From positions 62,001 to 126,000 of the forward strand of contig JADGEL010000001.1 in assembly GCA_016744415.1 (NCBI GenBank): DNA of 64,000 bases, written 5' to 3'. The notes under the pieces are model-generated. The model did not search any database. It was given only the letters and a program-made list of their open reading frames with translations, and was not told the origin of the DNA. The DNA comes from Flavobacteriaceae bacterium. GTDB taxonomy: Bacteria > Bacteroidota > Bacteroidia > Flavobacteriales > Flavobacteriaceae. The first letter of the stretch is position 1. Each line of letters starts with the position of its first letter. Shown here piece after piece: positions 44,223 through 52,911 of this stretch. A program made the position numbers and the translations under genes.

Positions 44223-44230
44223 TAAATTTG
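44223..44230 (+). promoter_or_regulatory. -7 box of hutH
   Basis: TAAATTTG matches TAnnTTTG and lies 23 bases before the hutH ATG at 44254, downstream of the LysR palindrome. Confidence 0.55.
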
Positions 44231-44253
44231 GATATATAAAAACACTTTAAATT

Positions 44254-45744
44254 ATGTTTAAATACGGACTGGATTCCTTAACAGTTACTAAAGTCATCGG
44301 AATTGCATCAGGAAAATTGAATGCAACACTGACAGATGATGCTATTAAAAAAGTAACATCCTGCAGACAAAAAGTTGAAACCATGGCTACTTCTAAAAAT
44401 GTTGTATATGGAATCAATACAGGGTTTGGCCCTTTATGTGACGTACAAATTACTCCAGACGAAACTAGTAAACTTCAAGAAAATTTACTGATTACTCACG
44501 CTGTTGGTGTTGGCAATCCGATTGACAAACAGTTGTCAAAAATAATGATGATTTGTAAAGTCCATGCACTTTGCCAAGGGTTTTCTGGAATTCGCTTAAA
44601 AGTAATTAAACGTATTATCTATTTTATTGAAAATGATTTATTACCTGTTGTTCCCGAACAAGGATCTGTTGGTGCATCTGGAGATTTAGCTCCACTATCA
44701 CATCTATTTTTACCATTGCTAGGTGAAGGTGATTTTTGGATTGACAATAAAATTACTCCTGCCAAAGAAATTTTAACAAAGTACAATTTAGAACCAATTA
44801 CTTTACAAGCTAAAGAAGGATTGGCACTTATTAATGGTACTCAATTTATTTTAGCTCACACAATTGTTGGATTAAATAAAATGAAATATCTTCTTAACCT
44901 TGCTGACGTTGCCGGTGCAATGAGTATAGAAGGGTATAAAGGAAGTGCTTCTCCATTTAAAAGTGAGTTACATCAAATTAGACCATTTAAAGGAACTAAA
45001 AAAGTTGCTAAACGAATGCGAATGTTGTTTGAAAATTCTGAAAATATCATGTCGCATGAAGATTGTGAACGTGTGCAAGATCCATATTCAATGCGTTGTA
45101 TTCCGCAAGTGCATGGCGCTTCTAGAAATGCTTATTATCATTTAAATGAATTAGCAAAAACAGAAATGAATTCAGTAACTGATAACCCAATTGTTTTGAG
45201 TGATACTGTTGCAATTTCTGGCGGTAACTTTCATGGGCAACCTCTAGCCATGGCATTAGATTACTGTTCAATAGCAGCTTCGGAATTGGGAAATATTTCT
45301 GATAGACGTTCTTATTTATTGTTAGAAGGTAAATATGGATTACCTCGACTATTGACCGATAAAGGTGGATTAAATTCTGGCTTTATGATTCCGCAATACA
45401 CAACCGCTGCCTTGGTTACAGAAAATAAATCTTTGTGCTTTCCGCCATCTGCTGACAGTATTCCGACTTCTTTAGGACAAGAAGATCATGTTTCTATGGG
45501 AAGTATTTCTGGGCGACAATTTAATCAGATATTAGGAAATTTAGAAAAGATTTTAGCGATCGAATTAATGTATGCTGCACAAGCAATCGAATTTAGAAGG
45601 CCAGAAAAATGTTCTGACATTATAGAAGAAAATCATACAATCATCAGAAACAGAGTGGATAAATTAGAAGATGACAGATTACTAAAAGACGATATTAATG
45701 CTATGATAAATTTAGTTAAAGAGCAAAAATTTAGAGTGCAATAA
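44254..45744 (+). CDS. hutH: Histidine ammonia-lyase
   Basis: Deaminates histidine to urocanate, the first step of histidine degradation. The MIO cofactor forms from A141-S142-G143 in SVGASGDLAPLSH; Tyr52 in YGINTGFGPL is the conserved catalytic tyrosine. Further family segments are SAPFKSEL-like ASPFKSELHQIRPF near 228 and QDPYSMRCIPQVHGASRN near 270. Its 496 aa is typical. It is followed after 10 bases by hutU. Confidence 0.96.
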   Translation: MFKYGLDSLTVTKVIGIASGKLNATLTDDAIKKVTSCRQKVETMATSKNVVYGINTGFGPLCDVQITPDETSKLQENLLITHAVGVGNPIDKQLSKIMMICKVHALCQGFSGIRLKVIKRIIYFIENDLLPVVPEQGSVGASGDLAPLSHLFLPLLGEGDFWIDNKITPAKEILTKYNLEPITLQAKEGLALINGTQFILAHTIVGLNKMKYLLNLADVAGAMSIEGYKGSASPFKSELHQIRPFKGTKKVAKRMRMLFENSENIMSHEDCERVQDPYSMRCIPQVHGASRNAYYHLNELAKTEMNSVTDNPIVLSDTVAISGGNFHGQPLAMALDYCSIAASELGNISDRRSYLLLEGKYGLPRLLTDKGGLNSGFMIPQYTTAALVTENKSLCFPPSADSIPTSLGQEDHVSMGSISGRQFNQILGNLEKILAIELMYAAQAIEFRRPEKCSDIIEENHTIIRNRVDKLEDDRLLKDDINAMINLVKEQKFRVQ

Positions 45745-45754
45745 AAAATATAAT

Positions 45755-47755
45755 ATGACTTTTAAAGAACAAATCCTTCAAGGAATACCAAATAGACTTC
45801 CTTCAAAAAGAGAAATTCCATCTAGTGTAAATCGTGCGCCAAAACGAAAAGATATTCTATCGACTGATGAAAAAAAATTAGCTATCAGAAATGCATTACG
45901 CTATTTTCCAAAAGATTGGCATCCGGTTTTAGCGAAAGAATTTACACAAGAATTGAATGATTTTGGGCGCATATACATGTATCGTTTTAAACCGAACTAT
46001 GATTTTTATGCAAGACCAATAAATGAATATCCTGCAAAGACATCGGCAGCTGCTGCCATCATGCTGATGATTCAGAATAACTTAAATCCAGCAGTGGCTC
46101 AACATCCTGAGGAATTAATAACCTATGGTGGTAATGGTGCAGTTTTTCAAAACTGGGCACAATATCTGGTAACCATGCAATATTTGGCAATCATGACTGA
46201 CACGCAAACATTGCATATGTACTCAGGGCATCCTATGGGATTATTTCCATCAACAAAAGAAGCTCCAAGAGTAATTGTAACTAACGGAATGATGGTTCCT
46301 AACTATTCTAAGCCTGATGATTTAGAAAAATTTAATGCGTTGGGCGTCACTCAATATGGACAAATGACTGCAGGTTCATTTATGTATATCGGCCCCCAAG
46401 GAATTGTACACGGAACAACTATCACTTTAATGAATGCCTTTAGAAAAATATTAAATAAGAGTGATAATCCGAAGGGGAAAATATTCTTAACTTCTGGTTT
46501 GGGAGGAATGAGTGGTGCACAGCCTAAAGCTGGTAATATTACAAAATGTATTACGGTTTGTGCCGAAGTAAATCCGAATGCTGCTAAAAAACGCCACGAA
46601 CAAGGTTGGGCAGATGTGTTGATTGATTCTATGGGTGAATTGATTTCTAGAGTTAAAGAAGCTCAAGTAAATAACGAAGTAGTATCCATTGCCTTTATCG
46701 GAAATATTGTTGATGTATGGGAGCGGTTTGACACAGAAAATATTTATGTACATGTTGGTTCCGATCAAACTTCATTACACAATCCGTGGTCTGGAGGCTA
46801 TTATCCTGTTGAATTAAGTTTTGAGGAATCAAATGATTTGATAAAATCAAATCCAGGCTTATTTAAAGAGAAAGTACAAGAATCATTAAGACGACAAACA
46901 ACGGCTATCAATAATCATACAGCAAAAGGAACTTATTTCTTTGATTATGGAAATGCCTTTTTGCTAGAAGCTTCTCGAGCAGGTGCAGAAATTATGGCCG
47001 AAAATAATATTGATTTCAGATACAAATCTTATGTACAAGATATCTTAGGGCCTATGTGTTTCGATTATGGATTTGGTCCTTTTAGATGGGTATGTACATC
47101 AGGCAACTCAGAAGATTTAGACAAAACAGATGAAATTGCAATGAATATTTTGACAGAAATTATGACAAAATCACCTGATGAAATCAAACTTCAAATGCAA
47201 GATAACATCACCTGGATAAAAGATGCTAAAAAGAATAAATTGGTGGTGGGCTCACAAGCTAGAATTTTATATGCCGATGCTGAAGGACGTATAAAAATTG
47301 CCTCTGCATTTAACAAGGCTGTTGAAAATGGAACGCTCTCTGCTCCTGTTGTTTTAGGAAGAGATCATCATGATGTTAGTGGTACAGATTCGCCATATAG
47401 AGAAACGAGTAATATTTATGATGGTAGTCAATTTACGGCAGATATGTCTATTCATAATGTGATTGGCGATAGTTTTAGAGGTGCTACATGGGTATCTATT
47501 CACAATGGAGGAGGCGTTGGTTGGGGAGAAGTTAGCAATGGTGGTTTTGGCATGTTACTAGATGGCACATCAAAAACTCATAGGAAACTAGAAAATATGC
47601 TTTTTTATGATGTAAATAACGGAATAGCTAGAAGAAGTTGGGCACGGAATGATGAAGCATTATTTGCTATTAAACGTGAAATGGAAAGATCACCAAATTT
47701 AAAAGTAACCTTACCAAATATGGTGGAAGATGATTTGTTGGAGGGGTTAGTTTAA
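45755..47755 (+). CDS. hutU: Urocanate hydratase
   Basis: NAD-dependent hydration of urocanate to imidazolonepropionate, the second step of histidine degradation. At 666 aa it is the long form seen in Bacteroidota rather than the roughly 555-aa pseudomonad form. Clear segments are YGGNGAVFQNWAQY (near 126), LTSGLGGMSGAQPKAG (near 246), and DILGPMCFDYGFGPFRWVCTSGN (read in pieces near 429-451, with the conserved Cys). hutI and hutG or hutF, needed to complete the pathway, are not in the window. No terminator is clear after it. Confidence 0.95.
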   Translation: MTFKEQILQGIPNRLPSKREIPSSVNRAPKRKDILSTDEKKLAIRNALRYFPKDWHPVLAKEFTQELNDFGRIYMYRFKPNYDFYARPINEYPAKTSAAAAIMLMIQNNLNPAVAQHPEELITYGGNGAVFQNWAQYLVTMQYLAIMTDTQTLHMYSGHPMGLFPSTKEAPRVIVTNGMMVPNYSKPDDLEKFNALGVTQYGQMTAGSFMYIGPQGIVHGTTITLMNAFRKILNKSDNPKGKIFLTSGLGGMSGAQPKAGNITKCITVCAEVNPNAAKKRHEQGWADVLIDSMGELISRVKEAQVNNEVVSIAFIGNIVDVWERFDTENIYVHVGSDQTSLHNPWSGGYYPVELSFEESNDLIKSNPGLFKEKVQESLRRQTTAINNHTAKGTYFFDYGNAFLLEASRAGAEIMAENNIDFRYKSYVQDILGPMCFDYGFGPFRWVCTSGNSEDLDKTDEIAMNILTEIMTKSPDEIKLQMQDNITWIKDAKKNKLVVGSQARILYADAEGRIKIASAFNKAVENGTLSAPVVLGRDHHDVSGTDSPYRETSNIYDGSQFTADMSIHNVIGDSFRGATWVSIHNGGGVGWGEVSNGGFGMLLDGTSKTHRKLENMLFYDVNNGIARRSWARNDEALFAIKREMERSPNLKVTLPNMVEDDLLEGLV

Positions 47756-47836
47756 GTTCACAAAGTTCAAAACATTAAAGCAAAAATCATTTCATTCGCT
47801 TTATGCAAAGGATTGTAACAGTAAAATATCTTTACC

Positions 47837-47911
47837 TTAAGCTAAAAGACCTAAAAGGACGAATAGCGTTACAAATAATAGACCTAATATTACACTTCTC
47901 CAAGCGTTCAT
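47837..47911 (-). CDS. Possible 24-residue hydrophobic peptide
   Basis: ATG at 47911 to TAA at 47837. The product is MNAWRSVI followed by a run of Leu, Val, Phe and Gly (GLLFVTLFVLLGLLA), a plausible single membrane span. The hairpin GAAAGCA...TGCTTTC (47928-47948) lies just upstream. It stands alone in the 413-base gap after hutU, so a leader-peptide role is unlikely. It is supported only by composition and a clean start, and may be spurious. The rest of the gap is AT-rich with no other signal. Confidence 0.3.
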   Translation of the reverse strand: MNAWRSVILGLLFVTLFVLLGLLA

Positions 47912-48168
47912 CTCAATTATTATTTATGAAAGCACGCTAAATGCTTTCTTGTTTATATTATAAATTAGTTGGTGGGGTCGTAAATAAAAAACTACTTAAC
48001 GCCCTAATATACAACATTTCGTGTTAAATAACAACTATTTTACACCAAAATTTAATTAATAATCTTATTTGATTAAAGAAAAACGCTTCAACTTAACTAA
48101 TCAATATTTTGTACTTTTAGCATATAATTAATTTTGAGATATATCAACAACAACTAAAAACAACTATT

Positions 48169-48297
48169 ATGGGCAGTAAATTCTTTGGTAATAAATCTGA
48201 ACAACAAACTAATAAAAAAGGGAAAAGTAAGGCTGGAAAAAGCAATAGTAATGTAAATAAATCAGCAAGTGTTAAAAAGAGTGGAAGGGGAAAATAA
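48169..48297 (+). CDS. Small basic protein, Lys/Ser/Asn-rich
   Basis: 42 aa, starting MGSKFFGNKSEQQ and ending SVKKSGRGK, with 14 basic residues and many Ser/Asn/Gly. It has no membrane part, and is predicted to be disordered. A bidirectional terminator follows the stop. The ATG is preceded by ACAACTATT and by a near -7 box (TACTTTTA) about 50 bases upstream. I do not recognise a family, but short basic proteins of this shape are found in Bacteroidota and may bind nucleic acid or ribosomes; that is a guess. Confidence 0.5.
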   Translation: MGSKFFGNKSEQQTNKKGKSKAGKSNSNVNKSASVKKSGRGK

Positions 48298-48299
48298 AA

Positions 48300-48324
48300 A
48301 AAGCAACATTTAAAACGTTGCTTT
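48300..48324. terminator. Bidirectional terminator between the small basic gene and tRNA-Ala
   Basis: AAAGCAAC (48300-48307) pairs with GTTGCTTT (48317-48324). The minus-strand reading is followed by TTTTATTTT, so it is the stronger direction and would end the tRNA transcript. Confidence 0.65.
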
Positions 48325-48333
48325 CTTATTCTG

Positions 48334-48407
48334 TGGAGAAGATGGGAGTCGAACCCACGACCTCTTGACTGCCAGTCAAACGCTCTAGCCAGCTGAGCTA
48401 CATCCCC
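48334..48407 (-). tRNA. tRNA-Ala (anticodon GGC)
   Basis: 74 nt on the minus strand, CCA not encoded. Cloverleaf: acceptor GGGGATG / CTTCTCC, D arm GCTC...GAGC, anticodon arm TTTGA-CTGGCAG-TCAAG with anticodon GGC, T arm GTGGG-TTCGACT-CCCAT. The G3-U70 wobble pair, the alanine identity element, is present. Odd point: acceptor position 6 is T and position 67 is T, a mismatch where an A-T pair would be expected. Confidence 0.92.
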
Positions 48408-48448
48408 AAGTTTAAAAAAACAAATATCAATAAATCAAATTCCAAAAC

Positions 48449-48477
48449 CAAAAAAGACTCTCGTTTTTTGAGAGCCT
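48449..48477 (-). terminator. Terminator of ahcY
   Basis: On the minus strand GGCTCTC and GAGAGTC flank AAAAAAC, pair with one G-U, and are followed by TTTTTT. Confidence 0.75.
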
Positions 48478-48501
48478 CTTTTATATTTATCGTTTAAAAT
48501 C

Positions 48502-49818
48502 TTAATAACGATAATATTCGGGTTTAAATGGCCCTTCAACAGGTACGCTAATATAATCTGCTTGGTCTTTACGTAACTCTGTAAGTTCGACGCCAATTTT
48601 TGCTAAGTGTAATCTTGCTACTTTTTCATCTAAATGTTTTGGCAACATATACACTTCGTTCTTATATTTTTCTGGGTGCAACCATAATTCTAATTGCGCC
48701 AAAGTTTGGTTTGTAAATGAATTACTCATCACAAAACTTGGGTGACCTGTTGCACAACCTAAGTTTACCAATCTTCCTTCTGCTAATAATAAAATATCTT
48801 TACCATCAATGGTATATTTATCAACCTGAGGTTTGATTTCTACTTTAGAAGCTCCATGATTTCCATTTAACCATGCCATATCAATTTCATTATCAAAATG
48901 ACCAATATTGCAAACAATAGTTTTGTCTTTCATCGCTTCAAAATGACGCCCTTGAACGATATCTTTATTTCCTGTTGTAGTAATAACAACATCTGCAGTA
49001 CCAACAACAGATTCTAATCTTTTTACTTCAAAACCATCCATTGCAGCTTGCAATGCACAAATTGGGTCAATTTCTGTAACCGTAACGATAGCACCTGTAC
49101 CTTTAAATGAAGCTGCTGTACCTTTACCAACATCACCATAACCGCAAACAATTACACGTTTACCTGCTAACATAATATCAGTGGCTCTTCGGATAGCATC
49201 AACTGCAGATTCTCTACAACCATACTTATTATCAAACTTAGATTTTGTTACCGAATCATTTACATTGATTGCTGGCATTGGCAATGTTCCGTTTTCCATA
49301 CGTTCATATAAACGATGAACTCCAGTTGTAGTTTCTTCAGACAATCCTTTGATGCCAGAAACCAATTCAGGATATTTATCTAAAACCATATTGGTTAAAT
49401 CACCACCATCATCTAAAATCAAATTCAATGGTTTTTTATCTTCACCAAAAAATAATGTTTGCTCAATACACCAATCAAATTCCTCATCATTCAAACCTTT
49501 CCATGCATAAACTGAAACTCCTTTTTCTGCAACTGCTGCTGCTGCTTGGTCTTGAGTTGAAAAAATATTACAAGAGCTCCAAGTAACATCAGCACCCAAA
49601 GCTACCAACGTTTCGATTAAAACTGCTGTTTGAATTGTCATGTGCAAACATCCTGCAATTCTTGCTCCTTTTAAAGGTTGTGAATCTCCATATTCTTCTC
49701 TTAAACTCATTAACCCTGGCATTTCTGCTTCGGCCAATTCAATTTCTTTTCGCCCCCAATCTGCAAGATTGATGTCTTTCACTTTATATTTTGTGTAAGT
49801 TGATGTTTCTGTGCTCAT
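48502..49818 (-). CDS. ahcY: Adenosylhomocysteinase
   Basis: Hydrolyses S-adenosylhomocysteine to adenosine and homocysteine in the methyl cycle. 438 aa from ATG at 49818 ([22 protein letters not shown]); the longer in-frame extension to 49896 overlaps the divergent gene and is rejected. The NAD motif is [12 protein letters not shown], preceded by [16 protein letters not shown] and [11 protein letters not shown], and the metal-free substrate region includes [14 protein letters not shown]. It follows its own -7 box and ends with a terminator. Confidence 0.97.
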   Translation of the reverse strand: MSTETSTYTKYKVKDINLADWGRKEIELAEAEMPGLMSLREEYGDSQPLKGARIAGCLHMTIQTAVLIETLVALGADVTWSSCNIFSTQDQAAAAVAEKGVSVYAWKGLNDEEFDWCIEQTLFFGEDKKPLNLILDDGGDLTNMVLDKYPELVSGIKGLSEETTTGVHRLYERMENGTLPMPAINVNDSVTKSKFDNKYGCRESAVDAIRRATDIMLAGKRVIVCGYGDVGKGTAASFKGTGAIVTVTEIDPICALQAAMDGFEVKRLESVVGTADVVITTTGNKDIVQGRHFEAMKDKTIVCNIGHFDNEIDMAWLNGNHGASKVEIKPQVDKYTIDGKDILLLAEGRLVNLGCATGHPSFVMSNSFTNQTLAQLELWLHPEKYKNEVYMLPKHLDEKVARLHLAKIGVELTELRKDQADYISVPVEGPFKPEYYRY

Positions 49819-49838
49819 AATTGTATATTTTTGAGGTG

Positions 49839-49846
49839 CAAAATTA
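49839..49846 (-). promoter_or_regulatory. -7 box of ahcY
   Basis: TAATTTTG on the minus strand matches TAnnTTTG, 20 bases before the ahcY ATG. Confidence 0.55.
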
Positions 49847-49888
49847 CGAATTAAAGTACGAACTACAAAGTTAGATATACGAAGTAAA

Positions 49889-50509
49889 ATGCCCATTTAC
49901 AAAACAATAAAAGCAAACAGACATACTTCCATTTATATATGGAAAATTGAAGAATCTTTTGATAACTTATTCAATAATATCTATCTGAATAATTTGAGCA
50001 TGAATAGGGTACAGAAAATGAAATCTGAAATACAGCAATGTGGATTTTTGAGTGTGCGCTATCTATTAAGAGAGGCTGGATATAGTGATGATGACTTATT
50101 TTATACAGAAGATGGAAAGCCGCATTTAAAAAATGGGAAACGAGTTTCTATTACACATTCCTATACTTTTGCAGCGATTATTATTAGCGATACGCAAGTG
50201 GGGATTGATATGGAAAAAAACCGTGATAAGATTCAACGAATAGCACATAAATTTGTAGATACTGAAAGTGAATTTTTAGATGAAAATAATTTGATTCAAC
50301 ACTTAACTATGATTTGGGGCGCAAAAGAAAGTTTATTCAAAATTCATCCAGATGGAGGATTGCTATTTAAACAGCATTTGCCTATTGAGCCTTTTCAGAT
50401 CACAGATAAAATAACAAAAGGGTGGATAAAAACAGCTGTTTTCTATGAAAATTTCGATGTACATTTTGAACAAATTGAAGACTATACTTTGGTCTATGCG
50501 ATGAACTAA
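49889..50509 (+). CDS. 4'-Phosphopantetheinyl transferase superfamily protein
   Basis: 206 aa. Transfers the phosphopantetheine arm from CoA to carrier proteins. Motifs: [12 protein letters not shown] near residues 87-98, [16 protein letters not shown] near 104-119 (Mg-binding Asp and Glu), and [11 protein letters not shown] near 143-153 (the catalytic KE pair). Its size fits the Sfp/HetI group that modifies fatty-acid or secondary-metabolite carriers. It heads a five-gene operon: GGGP synthase starts 1 base after its stop. Confidence 0.9.
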   Translation: MPIYKTIKANRHTSIYIWKIEESFDNLFNNIYLNNLSMNRVQKMKSEIQQCGFLSVRYLLREAGYSDDDLFYTEDGKPHLKNGKRVSITHSYTFAAIIISDTQVGIDMEKNRDKIQRIAHKFVDTESEFLDENNLIQHLTMIWGAKESLFKIHPDGGLLFKQHLPIEPFQITDKITKGWIKTAVFYENFDVHFEQIEDYTLVYAMN

Positions 50510-50510
50510 T

Positions 50511-51236
50511 ATGAGTAAAGCGCTCCTCAAACATATTATTAACTCCAAAGAAAAAGGTCAAAAATTATTGGCTATTTTATTAGATCCTGATAAATTAACT
50601 ATTGCCAATTTACCAGATACAGCGGCCAAAATAAATTTAAATAAGGTTGATTTTATCTTTGTTGGTGGTAGCTCTGTTAATTTAAGAATTACAGATGCTT
50701 TTGTTGGAAAACTTAAAAGTCTAACAAATATTCCAATCATTCTTTTCCCAGGCGATTACACACATCTTACTAATAAAGCTGATGCTCTTTTATTTTTATC
50801 ATTACTCTCTGGCAGGAATCCTGAATATTTAATTGAGCAGCAAATAAAGTCGGTTGATTTTTTAAAGAACTCAAATTTAGAAATTATTCCAACTGCCTAT
50901 ATCCTTATTGATGGGGGAATTGAAACAGCAGTTCAAAAAGTGAGTAAAACAGATCCTATATCTCAAAATAATATTGATGAAATAGTGAATACTGCTATTG
51001 CTTCAGAATACTTAGGAAAACAACTTGTTTACCTAGAAGCCGGAAGCGGAGCAACCGATGCGGTTAATCCAGAAATTATTAAAACAGTGGCTAAAAATAT
51101 TGATATTCCAATAATTGTTGGAGGAGGAATTAGATCTAAAAAACAATTAGAACTTGCTTACAACAATGGTGCTGATTTAGTTGTTATTGGTACTGCATTT
51201 GAAGAAAATAACAATGCCCTAAATTCCATCCTATGA
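50511..51236 (+). CDS. Geranylgeranylglyceryl-phosphate synthase-type protein (PcrB family)
   Basis: 241 aa, TIM-barrel prenyltransferase that joins a polyprenyl group to sn-glycerol-1-phosphate. Signatures: LLDPDKL near residue 24-30, FVGGSSV near 48, ILFPGDY near 75, and IIVGGGIRSKKQLE near 205 for phosphate binding. The family is archaeal and bacterial; Bacteroidota members make archaeal-type ether lipids precursors in vitro as I recall. It overlaps the next gene (pnuC) by 4 bases (ATGA overlap), typical of translational coupling. Confidence 0.88.
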   Translation: MSKALLKHIINSKEKGQKLLAILLDPDKLTIANLPDTAAKINLNKVDFIFVGGSSVNLRITDAFVGKLKSLTNIPIILFPGDYTHLTNKADALLFLSLLSGRNPEYLIEQQIKSVDFLKNSNLEIIPTAYILIDGGIETAVQKVSKTDPISQNNIDEIVNTAIASEYLGKQLVYLEAGSGATDAVNPEIIKTVAKNIDIPIIVGGGIRSKKQLELAYNNGADLVVIGTAFEENNNALNSIL

Positions 51237-51943
51237 ACCAACTAATTGATTTCTTTTTAGAACCTTATTTACATTCAACAACTTTTGACATCTTGCTTGA
51301 AGCTACAGCAGCAATCTTTGGCATATTGAGTGTTTGGTTTGCTAAAAAAGAAAATATTCTTGTTTTCCCTACGGGTATAATAAGTACTTTTCTTTATATT
51401 TTTATATGCTACAGATTTATTTTATATGGTGATTTAATTGTAAATGTCTATTATACACTCATGAGTATCTATGGTTGGTATATGTGGAGTAAAATAATTG
51501 ACACAAATCAACATCATATTCTAATCTCTAGAACTACAAAAACAGACAAACTAAAAGCCTTTGGTATTTTTTTACTTACTTCAATTTTTGTGATTGTGGT
51601 GTATCGCTATTATAATGTGATGCCAAACAATTTAAATTTTAGCGAAAGTATTAATGATGCCTTAACTAAATTAAGTTCTGGAAATTTAGCAGAATTTAGA
51701 AAAGGAACTCCTTATTTAGATACCTTTACAACGGGAGTCTTTTTTGCCGCTATGTGGTTGATGGCAAATAAAAAAATAGAAAACTGGACGCTTTGGATTG
51801 TAGGTAATATTGTATCCATACCTTTGTATTTCGTAAAGGGGCTAGGCTTTACAGGAATTCAATATAGTATATTTTTAATTTTAGCAATATTTGGCTATAT
51901 CGCATGGAAGAAAAACTTAGACAACAAAAAGCAAACATTATAA
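51233..51943 (+). CDS. pnuC: PnuC-family nicotinamide riboside transporter
   Basis: 236-aa inner-membrane protein with about seven hydrophobic helices. Family segments include IFGILSVWFAKKENILVFPTGIIST and YTLMSIYGWYMWSK (near residue 75-88, the WxxW-like substrate loop). Together with the next gene, nicotinamide riboside kinase, it would import nicotinamide riboside and phosphorylate it to NMN. The reading frame continues 40 bases into the kinase gene. No riboswitch-like leader is visible upstream, since it lies inside an operon. Confidence 0.9.
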   Translation: MNQLIDFFLEPYLHSTTFDILLEATAAIFGILSVWFAKKENILVFPTGIISTFLYIFICYRFILYGDLIVNVYYTLMSIYGWYMWSKIIDTNQHHILISRTTKTDKLKAFGIFLLTSIFVIVVYRYYNVMPNNLNFSESINDALTKLSSGNLAEFRKGTPYLDTFTTGVFFAAMWLMANKKIENWTLWIVGNIVSIPLYFVKGLGFTGIQYSIFLILAIFGYIAWKKNLDNKKQTL

Positions 51944-52503
51944 AGGTCGTTTTATTCGGCCCAGAATCTACAGGGAAAACAACACTTTCTCGCCAGTTAG
52001 CAGTACACTACAATACAGTTTGGGCGCCAGAATATGCACGTGAATATTTGCAGAAAAAATGGAATAATGAACGTAGTACTTGTACCAATAAAGATCTAAT
52101 TAAGATTGCAATCGGACAAATGGAAATTGAAAATAGGCTTTCTAAAAAAGCAGATCGTATTTTAATTTGTGATACTGATTTATTAGAAACAAAAGTATAT
52201 TCCGAAAGTTATTATGGTGGTTTTGTAGATTCAGAATTGAATAAACACGCAATTGAAAACACTTATGATTTGTATTTTTTAACCTATATTGATACGCCAT
52301 GGGAAGCCGATGATTTAAGAGACCGACCCAACGAACGTAAAGAAATGTTTGACACTTTTGAAAAAGCATTGATTAAATACAAACGACCATACATTACTTT
52401 AAAAGGTGGTAAGGTAACACGCTTGCAAACAGCTGTTAACGTTATTGACAAATTATTGTCTGAACGTAAAAACTTAGATAGATTTTCAGATTCTTTATCC
52501 TAA
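51904..52503 (+). CDS. nadR: Nicotinamide riboside kinase (NadR C-domain type ATPase)
   Basis: 199-aa P-loop kinase. Walker A is GPESTGKTTL near residues 18-27, with EYAREYL near 43-49 and DTDLLETKVYSESYYGG near 88-104 in the substrate-binding region, then DLRDRPNERKEMF. It corresponds to the ribosylnicotinamide kinase part of NadR and lacks the N-terminal NMN adenylyltransferase domain, so the product is likely NMN. Its ATG lies 40 bases inside the pnuC frame, an unusually long overlap that couples transport and phosphorylation. Confidence 0.88.
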   Translation: MEEKLRQQKANIIKVVLFGPESTGKTTLSRQLAVHYNTVWAPEYAREYLQKKWNNERSTCTNKDLIKIAIGQMEIENRLSKKADRILICDTDLLETKVYSESYYGGFVDSELNKHAIENTYDLYFLTYIDTPWEADDLRDRPNERKEMFDTFEKALIKYKRPYITLKGGKVTRLQTAVNVIDKLLSERKNLDRFSDSLS

Positions 52504-52504
52504 A

Positions 52505-52909
52505 ATGAAACCAGAGGAACTCATAAAAGAACTCAACTTTAAAGCCACAAGAAGTAGTGGTGCTGGCGGGCAACATGTAAATAAGGTTTCTTCTAAAATC
52601 GTGCTTTTTTTTGATGTTAACAATTCTGTAAGCCTTACTACAGAAGAAAAAGAAATACTACTTAATAATCTACATACAAAACTCACCAAAGAAAATATTC
52701 TTATTCTTAATTGTGATGAAAGTAGAAGTCAACATAAAAACAAGGCAATTGTAATTGCTCGTTTTCTAAAAATTATTACTGAAAAATTGAAAGTTCAAAA
52801 AACTAGAAAAGCGACTAAGATTCCAAGATCAGTTATTAGAAAAAGATTGGAATCAAAGAAAAAACTAGCCTTTAAAAAAGCGAATCGTAAAAAACTAGAT
52901 TTGGATTAA
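52505..52909 (+). CDS. arfB: Alternative ribosome-rescue factor ArfB (YaeJ)
   Basis: Peptidyl-tRNA hydrolase that releases stalled ribosomes. The GGQ catalytic motif is at residues 21-23 in RSSGAGGQHVNK, and the 134-aa chain ends in the basic tail (KTRKATKIPRSVIRKRLESKKK) that enters the mRNA channel of a stalled ribosome. It lacks the codon-recognition domains of RF1/RF2, so it is ArfB rather than a class I release factor. It is the last gene of the operon, 1 base after the kinase stop, with no obvious link to NAD metabolism. Confidence 0.93.
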   Translation: MKPEELIKELNFKATRSSGAGGQHVNKVSSKIVLFFDVNNSVSLTTEEKEILLNNLHTKLTKENILILNCDESRSQHKNKAIVIARFLKIITEKLKVQKTRKATKIPRSVIRKRLESKKKLAFKKANRKKLDLD

Positions 52910-52911
52910 AC

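Noticed and set aside
47928-47948. GAAAGCA...TGCTTTC hairpin as a transcription terminator of hutU
   Set aside because: Neither side carries a T-run, and it lies more than 170 bases after the hutU stop; left as an unexplained small hairpin.
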